Assembly: GCA_900637705.1 (NCBI GenBank)
Contig: LR134390.1
Span: 1,426,001-1,490,000 of the forward strand
Direction of reading: 5' to 3'
DNA: 64,000 nucleotides
DNA from: Fusobacterium varium
GTDB taxonomy: Bacteria; Fusobacteriota; Fusobacteriia; Fusobacteriales; Fusobacteriaceae
Part shown: positions 9,049-17,498 of the stretch, one piece after another
How positions within the stretch are numbered: position 1 is the first letter of the stretch
Layout of the letters: every line of letters begins with the position of its first letter
Made by a program: the position numbers and the translations under genes
Notes under the pieces: generated by a model
Database searches by the model: none
What the model saw: only the letters and a program-made list of their open reading frames with translations
What the model was told of the DNA's origin: nothing

Positions 9049-9078
9049 AGATGGCTTATAATAGCCATCTGTTTTTTT
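9049..9078 (+). terminator. terminator of the AEC transporter gene
   Basis: GCAGATGGCT / AGCCATCTG stem with a TATAAT loop, followed by seven T. It lies directly after the stop codon, between the convergent AEC and MATE genes. Confidence 0.85.
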
Positions 9079-10405
9079 ATACATATCCATAATTATTTTT
9101 CTCTCTTCTTATAAAATATAATGATACAAGAATAGATAATATTTCTGCAAAAGGAACTGCCAGCCATATTCCATTTACTTTAAATACCATAGGAAGAAAA
9201 AATATTCCTATTACTATAAAAACCAATGTTCTCATAAAGGAAATTACTGCTGATATTTTTCCATTAGACAATGCTGTAAATAGTGATGAAGAAAATATAT
9301 TGTACCCTGCAAAAATATACCCTATTGCAAATAATGAAAATCCTTTTTTAGCTATTTCATATACTTCCGTTCCTTCAGGGGTAAAAAAACCAACAATATA
9401 TTTTGCAAATATCAGAGAGATAATAAATACTCCTATTGATGAATTCATAATAAGTTTAGAGCAGATATTAAATATCCTCTTTAATTGTTTTTGATTTTTA
9501 TTTCCATAATTATAGCTTATAATCGGAGCTGTTCCCATAGAAAATCCTAAATATACTGCTATAAAGACGAATTGTGAATATAATATTATAGTTATAGCTG
9601 CTACTCCCTTTTCTCCCATATATTTCATCATAACTATATTAAAGAGAAAAGTAACTATTCCACTTGAAATATCTGTAACCATTTCCGAAGAACCATTTAT
9701 ACAGCTTTCTTTTATAGTTTCCAATTCCATTTTTACTTTGACAAAATATAGACTCTTTTTATTCTTTATAAAATATACTATACCAAATATTGAAATAATC
9801 AGATACCCTGACACTGTTGCCAATGCTCCTCCTGTCATTCCCATTCCAAATAATTTCATAAATATATAATCTAAAACCCCATTTGCAGTTCCTGAAAGGA
9901 TTGTCATTCTCAGTCCTAATTCTGGTCTGCCAGCTGTTATAAAAAAAGTTTGAAAAAGTGTCTGAAGTATAGAAAAAGGAGCAAATAATATTATTATCTT
10001 CAAATAATCATATGAATATTTTTCTAATGCTGGTGAAGCTCCCAAAAATCGTATAATTTCATTTATAAATATACTTCCAAAAACTGCAACAAAAACTCCT
10101 AAAAATATTCCACTATATACTATTAATGAAAAAGTTCTTCTAGCTTCTTCATTTTTGCCTTCTCCCATTCTTATTGCTACAATAGCACTTCCTCCAGCAG
10201 CCAGCATAATAGCTATTGCATGTATAAAACTCATAAAGGGATATATTATATTTAGTCCAGAAAGTGCAGTTGTTCCAATAAATCTTGAAATAAATATTCC
10301 ATCAACTATTGTGTACAAAGACATAAACAGCATCATAATTATTGCTGGTACTGTAAATTTAAGCAGTGATAGAAAAGTAAATTTTTTTGTTGTTGTGTAG
10401 CTCAT
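9077..10405 (-). CDS. MATE-family multidrug efflux transporter
   Basis: A 442-residue protein with twelve predicted helices in two MATE halves; the N-terminus 'SLYTIVDGIFISRFIGTTAL' and 'AAGGSAIVAIRMGEGKNEEA' are family signatures. MATE pumps expel cationic drugs or metabolites using Na+ or H+ gradients. The ATG follows GGAGGAAAA. A divergent MerR-type regulator and a promoter with a 19-bp spacer suggest drug-inducible expression. Confidence 0.92.
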   Translation of the reverse strand: MSYTTTKKFTFLSLLKFTVPAIIMMLFMSLYTIVDGIFISRFIGTTALSGLNIIYPFMSFIHAIAIMLAAGGSAIVAIRMGEGKNEEARRTFSLIVYSGIFLGVFVAVFGSIFINEIIRFLGASPALEKYSYDYLKIIILFAPFSILQTLFQTFFITAGRPELGLRMTILSGTANGVLDYIFMKLFGMGMTGGALATVSGYLIISIFGIVYFIKNKKSLYFVKVKMELETIKESCINGSSEMVTDISSGIVTFLFNIVMMKYMGEKGVAAITIILYSQFVFIAVYLGFSMGTAPIISYNYGNKNQKQLKRIFNICSKLIMNSSIGVFIISLIFAKYIVGFFTPEGTEVYEIAKKGFSLFAIGYIFAGYNIFSSSLFTALSNGKISAVISFMRTLVFIVIGIFFLPMVFKVNGIWLAVPFAEILSILVSLYFIRREKNNYGYV

Positions 10406-10454
10406 TTTTCCTCCATATTATAGAAAACTATTGAATTTATCTCTTACATCAGTT

Positions 10455-10485
10455 ATGATAAAGTATAGTGTTACCCGATAGTCAA
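10455..10485 (-). promoter_or_regulatory. MerR-type promoter with 19-bp spacer for the MATE gene
   Basis: TTGACT (10480-10485) and TATCAT (10455-10460) are separated by exactly 19 bp. The spacer and -35 contain the imperfect dyad ACTATCGGG TAA CACTATACT. Over-long 19-bp spacers are the hallmark of promoters activated by MerR proteins through DNA untwisting; a MerR gene starts 17 bp away on the opposite strand. Confidence 0.8.
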
Positions 10486-10501
10486 GAGGAGAATGAAAAT
10501 T

Positions 10502-11338
10502 ATGCTGAATAAATCTAATTTATATTTTACTACTGGTGAATTTGCTAAGCTTTTTAATGTAACTAAGCATACACTTTTTTATTATGATGAAGTAGGTATA
10601 TTCTCACCTGTTATAAGAAAAGAAAATGATTACAGATTTTATGCAGTTGAACAAATAGAAGTATTTGAAGTTATATTAACTTTGAAAGAATTGGGAATGT
10701 CTTTAAAAGATATAAAAGAGTATATGGAAAACAGGAGTCCTGAAAATTTTATCAGCCTTATGGAAGAAAGAGAAAGAATAATAGATGAAAAAATAATTTA
10801 CCTAAAGGAAATAAAAAAATTCTTTCATAAGAAAGCTGAAATAGTGAGAACTGCTTTATCTGTAGATATAAATAAAATAGATATAAAAGAATATCCTGAT
10901 GAATATCTTATACCTATAAAAACTGAAATAAATAATGAAAAAGATATGGCTGTTTATCTGGCAAAACATATCCAATTTTGTGAGGAAAAAAATATATACA
11001 GTCCACACCCCATAAGTGGTATTCAAAATTATCAAAATATTGTCAATGGAATATATTACAAGTATTCATCTTTCTATACTAAAATTACACCTGAACAGCT
11101 TCCACTATTGCATAATAATAATATTCCCTTTCTTTTAAAAGAAAAAGGAAAATATATAACTGCTTATCATTCTAAAGGATATTATTCATTAGATGAAACC
11201 TATAATAAAATATTTGCTTTTATAAAAGAAAATAATCTTGAAACTACTGGGGATTTTTATGAAGATGTTTTATTAGATGAACTTTCTATAAAAGGCTATG
11301 AAAACTATATGGTAGAAATTTCTATTCAAGTTAAATAA
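10502..11338 (+). CDS. MerR-family multidrug-responsive transcriptional regulator
   Basis: A 278-residue BmrR-like protein: winged helix MerR domain ('YFTTGEFAKLFNVTKHTLFY', then 'YYDEVGIFSP'), a coiled linker (about 85-120) and a GyrI-like effector-binding C-terminal half. The start at 10502 gives a 10-nt gap from GAGGAG; an ATG 9 bp upstream would overlap the site too closely. It probably senses a drug or cationic compound and activates the divergent MATE gene (inference from layout and promoter). Confidence 0.87.
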   Translation: MLNKSNLYFTTGEFAKLFNVTKHTLFYYDEVGIFSPVIRKENDYRFYAVEQIEVFEVILTLKELGMSLKDIKEYMENRSPENFISLMEERERIIDEKIIYLKEIKKFFHKKAEIVRTALSVDINKIDIKEYPDEYLIPIKTEINNEKDMAVYLAKHIQFCEEKNIYSPHPISGIQNYQNIVNGIYYKYSSFYTKITPEQLPLLHNNNIPFLLKEKGKYITAYHSKGYYSLDETYNKIFAFIKENNLETTGDFYEDVLLDELSIKGYENYMVEISIQVK

Positions 11339-11412
11339 TTTAGACTATGATATTTACAACTCATAGGTTATAATAATATTGAAGTAAAAATATATTTAAA
11401 AAGGGGTGTTTT

Positions 11413-12567
11413 ATGTTTAGATTAATAAAAAATGTTGAAGTATATTCGCCTAAATATCTTGGAGCAAAGGATATTCTTTTCTGCAATAATAAAATAGTAA
11501 AGATAGAGAATAATATAAATATTGAGGGCTTTGATTGTGAGATTATAGATGGAACTGGGAAAAAAGCTATTCCTGGATACATAGACCAACATATTCACAT
11601 TACTGGTGGAGGTGGTGAAGGAAGTTTTAAAACTAGAGTTCCAGAAGCACCATTATCTAAAATAGTTGAAGCTGGAGTTACTACTGTAGTGGGTGTACTT
11701 GGTACTGACAGTACTACAAGAAATGTTGAAAATCTTCTTGCTAAGGCTAAAAGTTTAAAAGAAGAAGGGATATCTTGCTATATTACAACTGGAGCTTATG
11801 AATTCCCTTCTCCTACTATCACTGGAACAGTAAAAAGAGATGTCACTTTTATTGAGGAAATAATCGGAGTAAAACTTGCTATTTCAGATCATAGAGCTTC
11901 TTTTATCAATGAGGAAATTTTAGAAGATTTGGGATCACAGGTAAGAACTGCTGGAATGTTTGCAAACAAAGCTGGAATAGTTGTTCTTCATATGGGAGAT
12001 GGAGATAGAATTCTTTCTCAAGTTTTAAATGTTATTAGAGATTCTGAAATACCTATCAAACATTTTATTCCTACACATGTAAACAGAAAAGCTGAAGTAT
12101 TTGAAGCTGCTTTGGATTTTGCAAAAAGAGGTGGCTATATTGATATCACTTCTTCATTTACTGAAGAGGACTATATGACAGCAGCCAAAGGAGTAGTTGC
12201 TGCTCAGAAAGCTGGAGTACCTTTAGACCGTATTACATTTAGTTCTGATGGATATGGAAGCTTTTCAGATTATGATGCTGCAGGAAATCTTATCAGAATA
12301 GGAGCTTCTCCTATAGATACTGATCATAAGCAGATAGTAGAGCTTGTTAAAAAATATAGATTTAACCTTGAAGATGCACTTCAATTTCTTACTGTAAATC
12401 CTGCTAAAGCTTTAAAACTTTATCCTAATAAAGGAATACTTGCTGAAGACAGCGACGCTGATATGATATTACTAGATGAAAATTTAGATATCACTGATGT
12501 ATTTGCACTTGGAAAACAATTTGTAAAAAATAAAAAAGTTATTGTAAAAGGAACATATGAAAATTAA
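11413..12567 (+). CDS. iadA: isoaspartyl dipeptidase (beta-aspartyl peptidase)
   Basis: A 384-residue amidohydrolase of the IadA type, which cleaves beta-aspartyl (isoaspartyl) dipeptides from damaged protein. Metal-site motifs are 'DQHIHITGGGGEGSF' (HxH), 'KLAISDHRAS', 'PTHVNRKAEVFEAALDFA' and 'SSDGYGS' carrying the catalytic Asp. The ATG follows AAGGGGTGTTTT. Length is normal for the family. The DUF1232 gene follows 18 bp later and may be co-transcribed. Confidence 0.94.
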   Translation: MFRLIKNVEVYSPKYLGAKDILFCNNKIVKIENNINIEGFDCEIIDGTGKKAIPGYIDQHIHITGGGGEGSFKTRVPEAPLSKIVEAGVTTVVGVLGTDSTTRNVENLLAKAKSLKEEGISCYITTGAYEFPSPTITGTVKRDVTFIEEIIGVKLAISDHRASFINEEILEDLGSQVRTAGMFANKAGIVVLHMGDGDRILSQVLNVIRDSEIPIKHFIPTHVNRKAEVFEAALDFAKRGGYIDITSSFTEEDYMTAAKGVVAAQKAGVPLDRITFSSDGYGSFSDYDAAGNLIRIGASPIDTDHKQIVELVKKYRFNLEDALQFLTVNPAKALKLYPNKGILAEDSDADMILLDENLDITDVFALGKQFVKNKKVIVKGTYEN

Positions 12568-12585
12568 TTTACAACTGGAGGGTAG

Positions 12586-12990
12586 ATGGCAGAAAAAAAT
12601 ATTAAAGAAGAAGAAATTAATCTTGAAGATGAAAAATATCAAGAAAAATATGATGAAAAAACTTTTCTTAATAAACTTGGAAGTGTTGTAAAAAAAGTAG
12701 GATTAAAAGGTGTTTATTATCTATTAATTCTTTATTTTACTATGAAGAAAAAAGGAATTCCTCCAAAAGAAAAGTCTATTATAATAGGAGCTTTGGGATA
12801 TTTTATTCTCCCTCTGGACATTCTTCCAGATATCACTCCATTAGTTGGATATACTGATGACTTAGTAGCTTTGGGACTAGCTCTTGCAAAAGTAGCACCA
12901 TATATTGATGATGATGTAAAAGCAAAAGCTAAGGCTGCAGTAAAAAAACTTTTTAAAACTACTGATGAAGAATTAGATAAATTTCTATAG
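12586..12990 (+). CDS. DUF1232 (YkvA-like) small membrane-associated protein
   Basis: A 134-residue protein. The C-terminal half carries the DUF1232 core 'IIIGALGYFILPLDILPDIT' followed by 'GYTDDLVALGLAL'. The N-terminus is charged and possibly disordered (residues 1-30), with one or two hydrophobic segments after it. Function unknown. The ATG follows GGAGGGTAG. Confidence 0.85.
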   Translation: MAEKNIKEEEINLEDEKYQEKYDEKTFLNKLGSVVKKVGLKGVYYLLILYFTMKKKGIPPKEKSIIIGALGYFILPLDILPDITPLVGYTDDLVALGLALAKVAPYIDDDVKAKAKAAVKKLFKTTDEELDKFL

Positions 12991-12995
12991 GTAAT

Positions 12996-13270
12996 AAAAA
13001 AAGGATACCTTTAAATAGATTCTTACTTTAGAAGTTCTTCAATAGAAATATTTATTATTAATTTTGTTCTTAAAATATAAAAGAATAGATGAAGGATTAC
13101 AAGTTGCATCTCAGTAATTATAGCAGTTAAAATTCTAACTGCTTAATTACTGGAAACTCATTTCATTCAAACATACTGTTTTTTACGTTTTATTAACTTC
13201 ATTAATTACATAAATCTCTCTAATTTCCGAACTTCTAAAATTAATCTAGCTTTTAGGGTATCCCTTTTAC
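12996..13270. mobile_element. MITE-like intergenic element with long imperfect terminal inverted repeats
   Basis: The ends AAAAAGGATACC...TAGATT...TTTAGAAGTTC (12997-13037) recur inverted at the right end (13222-13268: GAACTTCTAAAA...AATCTAG...GGTATCCC). An inner hairpin CAGTAATTA..AGCAGTTA / TAACTGCT TAATTACTG spans about 13112-13152. No open frame is present. The inner right part is related to the element at 7917-8020. The size and structure fit a non-autonomous miniature element or a fold-back repeat; it may also terminate the convergent genes. Confidence 0.6.
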
Positions 13271-13272
13271 TT

Positions 13273-14028
13273 TTAAATCTTCTTTGCTACAATAAATTTA
13301 ACTTTTGTATTATTTTCATGTTCAGCACTTTTGAAAAGTGATAGAAGTTCTTTTTTTATCTCCTGAGAAATTTTTTCAGGATAATATTTGCTTATATTTA
13401 ATCTATCCAAACGATTTTTCCATATTTCAAAAACTTCATCACTCATAATTCCTGAAGCTGTCAATTCAATATCTTCAAGATCTTTCTCTATAATTATTTC
13501 CATATCTAATCTTTTAAGAATATTTTTAATTTTTCTTCCTGCCTGAAAATCATATTTTCCACTTTCTTTTATATGTTCTTCATATCTTGCAAGTTTACCA
13601 AAATTTTCTTCTGATAAAGGTTGATGTCCTCTTAAAAGATCATCTATTTCTATTAGAGCAATCCATCCTCCAGATTTTAATTTCCCTGCCCAGTTTTCAA
13701 TAACTTTTTTCATATCATTAGGAAAATAAGCTATTGTAAAACTTGAAAATATCCCATCTAACTCCTCTGTAATATAGTCAATATTCATAATATCTTTTTC
13801 TACTATATTTACATTTTTTATATTTTTTTCTTTTAAATTATTGAGAAGATCTCTATTCCTGTCAACAGCTATTACATGTTTTACTTTCTCTGAAGCTATT
13901 TCAGTAAATTCACCAATACCACACCCTAAATCAGCAATAATCTGATTATTATCAATAGGAAGTAATTCCAATATTTCCAGCCAACTACGGTATTTCTGCT
14001 GTTTTTCATATTCTTCTCTCAATTCCAT
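13273..14028 (-). CDS. class I SAM-dependent methyltransferase
   Basis: A 251-residue methyltransferase with the SAM-binding motif I 'IIADLGCGIGEFTEIA' near residue 33, acidic 'VIAVDRNRDLL' and motif IV-like 'LDGIFSSFTIAYFPND'. Substrate unknown; general similarity to small-molecule or quinone-type methyltransferases. It lies 24 bp downstream of livF on the same strand and may ride on the same transcript. Confidence 0.82.
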   Translation of the reverse strand: MELREEYEKQQKYRSWLEILELLPIDNNQIIADLGCGIGEFTEIASEKVKHVIAVDRNRDLLNNLKEKNIKNVNIVEKDIMNIDYITEELDGIFSSFTIAYFPNDMKKVIENWAGKLKSGGWIALIEIDDLLRGHQPLSEENFGKLARYEEHIKESGKYDFQAGRKIKNILKRLDMEIIIEKDLEDIELTASGIMSDEVFEIWKNRLDRLNISKYYPEKISQEIKKELLSLFKSAEHENNTKVKFIVAKKI

Positions 14029-14052
14029 TTTAATCTTTGCTCCTTTTATTTT

Positions 14053-14769
14053 CTAAGCACCAAGATATGCTTTTTTAATTTCTGGGTTATTCATAAGTTC
14101 TTTAGCATTTCCTTCAAGTGTTATGTTACCAGTTTCAATAACATATGCACGATGAGATATAGAAAGTGCCATTTTTGCATTCTGCTCTACTAGTAAAATA
14201 GTTGTTCCTGCTTCATTTAATTTTTTAATTACTGCAAATATTTCTTTTACAAATAATGGTGAAAGTCCCATAGAAGGTTCATCAAGTATTAAAAGCTTAG
14301 GTCTGCTCATAATAGCTCTCCCCATAGCAAGCATTTGCTGTTCTCCTCCAGAAAGAGTTCCTGCCATTTGATTTTTTCTTTCAGACATTCTTGGAAAAAC
14401 TTCATAAAATCTAGCACGATCTTTTTCAAGATTTTCTGGAGTATCTTTTATAGTAAAAGCTCCCAATTTTAAATTATCTTTTACTAATAATCTTGAAAAT
14501 ATTCTCCTTCCTTCAGGAACCTGTGCTATTCCGATTTCACATATTTTATGTGATTTTTCTTTAGTTATATCTTTTCCTTCAAACATTATATTACCCTGTT
14601 TAGACTGGATAAGTCCAGAAATTGTCTGCAGAGTAGTTGTTTTTCCTGCACCGTTGGCTCCAATCAAAGAAACTATTTCTCCCTGTTTTACATTTAGGGA
14701 AATTCCTTTTAAAGCATGAATATTATCATAATATACATGCAAATCTTTTATTTCAAGCATATTTTCCAT
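14053..14769 (-). CDS. livF: branched-chain amino-acid ABC transporter ATP-binding protein
   Basis: A 238-residue LivF with Walker A 'GANGAGKTT', signature 'LSGGEQQMLAMGRAIMSRPK', Walker B 'LLILDEPSMGLSP' and 'LLVEQN'. The start at 14769 was chosen because GAGGAGGAATAATCTC lies just upstream; longer starts would run into livG. It overlaps no gene and follows livG by 5 bp in the liv operon. It pairs with LivG to power LivHM. Confidence 0.95.
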   Translation of the reverse strand: MENMLEIKDLHVYYDNIHALKGISLNVKQGEIVSLIGANGAGKTTTLQTISGLIQSKQGNIMFEGKDITKEKSHKICEIGIAQVPEGRRIFSRLLVKDNLKLGAFTIKDTPENLEKDRARFYEVFPRMSERKNQMAGTLSGGEQQMLAMGRAIMSRPKLLILDEPSMGLSPLFVKEIFAVIKKLNEAGTTILLVEQNAKMALSISHRAYVIETGNITLEGNAKELMNNPEIKKAYLGA

Positions 14770-14773
14770 GAGA

Positions 14774-15571
14774 TTATTCCTCCTCTTCTCCAGTTTCATC
14801 TTCATCATCTTGTCCAAGATATGCTGTAACTACTGCTGGGTCGTTTACCACTTTTCTAGGATCTCCTGAAGCTATTATATTTCCATGATCCAATACAACA
14901 AGTCTTTCACAAATCCCCAATACAAGTTTCATATCATGTTCTATTAAAAGAATTGCTATGTTGAATTTATCTCTAATTAAACGAATTGTATTCATAAGTT
15001 CTTCTGTTTCTGTAGGATTCATTCCTGCTGCTGGTTCATCTAAAAGAAGCACTTTTGGATTAGTAGCCATTGCACGAGCTATTTCCAGTTTTCTCTGTTT
15101 TCCATATGGAAGATTTCCTGCAGCAGTATGTGCATATTCTTCCAACCCGAATATTTTTAAAAGATCCATAGCTTTCTTTTCAGCTTCTTTTTCTTCTCTC
15201 CAGTATTTAGGAGTACGAAACATTCCAGCCAGTATACCATATTTCATATTAAAATTATTTGCCACAAGTACATTCTGAAGAACAGAAAGATATTTAAAAA
15301 GTCTGATGTTCTGAAATGTTCTTGCCAGTCCTTTTTTAACTAATTTAAATGTAGGCATTTTATTGATAACCTCTCCATTAAATTTATATTCACCAGAAGT
15401 TGGTGAATATACTCCAGTAAGGATATTGAAAACTGTTGTTTTTCCTGCACCATTTGGTCCAATAAGTCCTACAAGTTCATTTTCTTTTATTTCAAGATTA
15501 AAATCTGTAACGGCTTTTAGAGCACCAAAAGTGATAGATATATCTTTTGCTTTCAAGATAGGATTACTCAT
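14774..15571 (-). CDS. livG: branched-chain amino-acid ABC transporter ATP-binding protein
   Basis: A 265-residue LivG: Walker A 'GPNGAGKTT', the LivG-specific 'LARTFQNIRLFKYLSVLQNV', signature 'LPYGKQRKLEIARAMATNPK' and Walker B 'LLLDEPAAGMNPTE'. The C-terminus is acidic (GQDDEDETGEEEE). The ATG at 15571 follows AAAGGTGATACAA; a GTG 9 bp upstream lies within that site. It overlaps the end of livM by 8 bp. Confidence 0.95.
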   Translation of the reverse strand: MSNPILKAKDISITFGALKAVTDFNLEIKENELVGLIGPNGAGKTTVFNILTGVYSPTSGEYKFNGEVINKMPTFKLVKKGLARTFQNIRLFKYLSVLQNVLVANNFNMKYGILAGMFRTPKYWREEKEAEKKAMDLLKIFGLEEYAHTAAGNLPYGKQRKLEIARAMATNPKVLLLDEPAAGMNPTETEELMNTIRLIRDKFNIAILLIEHDMKLVLGICERLVVLDHGNIIASGDPRKVVNDPAVVTAYLGQDDEDETGEEEE

Positions 15572-16535
15572 TTGTATCACCTTTTTTCTTCATAAATCTT
15601 TCAATCACTTTAGTTATCTGGAATTCTTTACGTCCCAACAATCCAGTTGGACGGAATATCATTGTCATAATAAGAAGCAGAGAATAAACTATCATACGGT
15701 AATCAGAGAACCCACGAAGAACCTCTGGCAGAATAGTTAAGGCTATTGCTGAAAGAATAGAACCTGTAAAACTTCCCATTCCACCAAGTACTACCATTAC
15801 CAATATATTGATTGAATAGTTGTAATCAAACTGTCTTGCACCTAAAATTCCAAGATAATGTGCATAAACCCCTCCTGCTACCCCAGCAAATGCAGCTGAA
15901 ATAGTGAAGGCAAATGTTTTATAATATGTAGTATTGATACCAGAAGCACCACTCGCTATTTCATCTTCACGAATAGATAAAATGGCACGTCCATGCCTGC
16001 TTGTCATTACAGAAAACATCATCATGACAGAAGCTGCCATAATTATATAAATAACTCCAAATTTATTAAAACGAGGAATTCCACGAAGTCCCTGTGCTCC
16101 ACCAGTAAAACTGAAATATTCAATAAGAACTCTTATAATTTCTCCAAATGCTAGTGTGATGATAGCAAGGTAATCTCCATTTAACCTAAGAGCTGGAATT
16201 CCGATTATAATACCTATAATAGCAGCAACTATTCCACCAATGATAAGAGCCAGAATATATCCTGGAATACCTTCTACTATTCCACTTTTAGCAAAGAGAG
16301 CAGCTGCATATGCTCCAACTGACATAAACCCAGCATGACCAATAGTTATCTGTCCCAGACACCCAACAGTAACATTAAGACTTACAGCAAGAATTATATT
16401 TATACAGATAAGTGTAAGAATATTTGTTTGATATCTTGAAATAAATCCTGCTCCAATCATACCTGTGAGTATAAAATAAAGAATTGTTAATAAAATAAAC
16501 GTTGAAATATAACTAATCATTTTTGTTTTTGACAT
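15564..16535 (-). CDS. livM: branched-chain amino-acid ABC transporter permease
   Basis: A 323-residue LivM-type permease with eight to ten helices. 'NVTVGCLGQITIGHAGFMSV' and 'AIREDEIASGASGINTTYYK'-like cytoplasmic loop (SIREDEIASGASGINTT) are typical. It forms the membrane channel with LivH. The start follows GGTGATATAG. Lies 9 bp downstream of livH. Confidence 0.94.
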   Translation of the reverse strand: MSKTKMISYISTFILLTILYFILTGMIGAGFISRYQTNILTLICINIILAVSLNVTVGCLGQITIGHAGFMSVGAYAAALFAKSGIVEGIPGYILALIIGGIVAAIIGIIIGIPALRLNGDYLAIITLAFGEIIRVLIEYFSFTGGAQGLRGIPRFNKFGVIYIIMAASVMMMFSVMTSRHGRAILSIREDEIASGASGINTTYYKTFAFTISAAFAGVAGGVYAHYLGILGARQFDYNYSINILVMVVLGGMGSFTGSILSAIALTILPEVLRGFSDYRMIVYSLLLIMTMIFRPTGLLGRKEFQITKVIERFMKKKGDTNE

Positions 16536-16544
16536 CTATATCAC

Positions 16545-17429
16545 CTATACCTTTTCTCTCATATTTTTACCTAGTATACCTGTAGGTTTGACTAAAAGTA
16601 CTACTATAAGGATAGCAAATACAAAAGCATCTGCCAGTTGAGAAGAAAGATAAGCTCTTGTCAGACTTTCTACAATTCCCAAAATAAATCCTCCAATAAC
16701 AGCTCCTGGAAGAATTCCTATACCACCTAAAACTGCTGCAATAAAAGCTTTTATTCCAAGCATAGATCCCATAAGAGGTTGAACTTGAGGATAAGCTGAA
16801 ACATAAAGAACTGAGGCTACTGCTGCCAGCCCACTCCCAATTGCAAATGTTAATTGAATTGTATTATCAACATTTATTCCAACTAATTTAGCTGCTCCAT
16901 AATCTTCACTTGTGGCCATCATCGCTTTCCCATATTTAGTTTTTTTCATAAAATACTGGAGCCCTACTGATAAAGCTATTGTAAGAACAATAGTTACTAC
17001 TGTTCCAAAATTTAAATGCATTCTTCCTATAATAATAGGAGCGTTTGTAAATACTTTTGGAAATGCTCTTGTGTTTGGAGTAAAAAGTTTCATAAAAGTA
17101 TTTTCTAATAATAAGCTTACTCCTATGGCTGTAATCAGGTTAGAAATTCTTGGTGAATTTCTAAGAGGTCTATATGCTATCCTCTCTGTCAAAGTACCTA
17201 AAATTACACATATAATTATTGCTGGAAATACAGTAAGCCATACGGGCAACCCTATTCTTGTAAAAATCGGAATACTAAATAATGAAACATATGCTCCCAC
17301 CATAATGATATCTCCATGAGCAAAGTTTATGAGTTGTGCTATTCCATAAACCATTGTATATCCTAAGGATACCAAGGCGTATATACTTCCTATTTGTAAT
17401 CCATTTATTATCTGAAGTAAAAATTCCAT
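16545..17429 (-). CDS. livH: branched-chain amino-acid ABC transporter permease
   Basis: A 294-residue LivH-type permease; 'ISLGYTMVYGIAQLINFAHG'-like N-terminal block (SLGYTMVYGIAQLINFAHGD) and 'GSMLGIKAFIAAVLGGIG' are family hallmarks. The ATG follows GAAAGGAGATTAATAA. It is separated from the binding-protein gene by a strong hairpin that may limit expression of the membrane parts. Confidence 0.95.
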   Translation of the reverse strand: MEFLLQIINGLQIGSIYALVSLGYTMVYGIAQLINFAHGDIIMVGAYVSLFSIPIFTRIGLPVWLTVFPAIIICVILGTLTERIAYRPLRNSPRISNLITAIGVSLLLENTFMKLFTPNTRAFPKVFTNAPIIIGRMHLNFGTVVTIVLTIALSVGLQYFMKKTKYGKAMMATSEDYGAAKLVGINVDNTIQLTFAIGSGLAAVASVLYVSAYPQVQPLMGSMLGIKAFIAAVLGGIGILPGAVIGGFILGIVESLTRAYLSSQLADAFVFAILIVVLLVKPTGILGKNMREKV

Positions 17430-17459
17430 TTATTAATCTCCTTTCTCATATTTTTTAAA

Positions 17460-17488
17460 GAAACCATCTCTCATTGAGAGATGGTTTC
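17460..17488 (-). terminator. intercistronic hairpin between livJ and livH
   Basis: A perfect 13-bp inverted repeat GAAACCATCTCTC / GAGAGATGGTTTC around a 3-nt loop, followed on the minus strand by TTTAAAAAATATG, a weak U-tract. It lies 10 bp after the binding-protein stop. Such a site usually gives partial termination or protects the upstream mRNA so that binding protein exceeds permease. Confidence 0.75.
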
Positions 17489-17498
17489 ATATCTTTAA

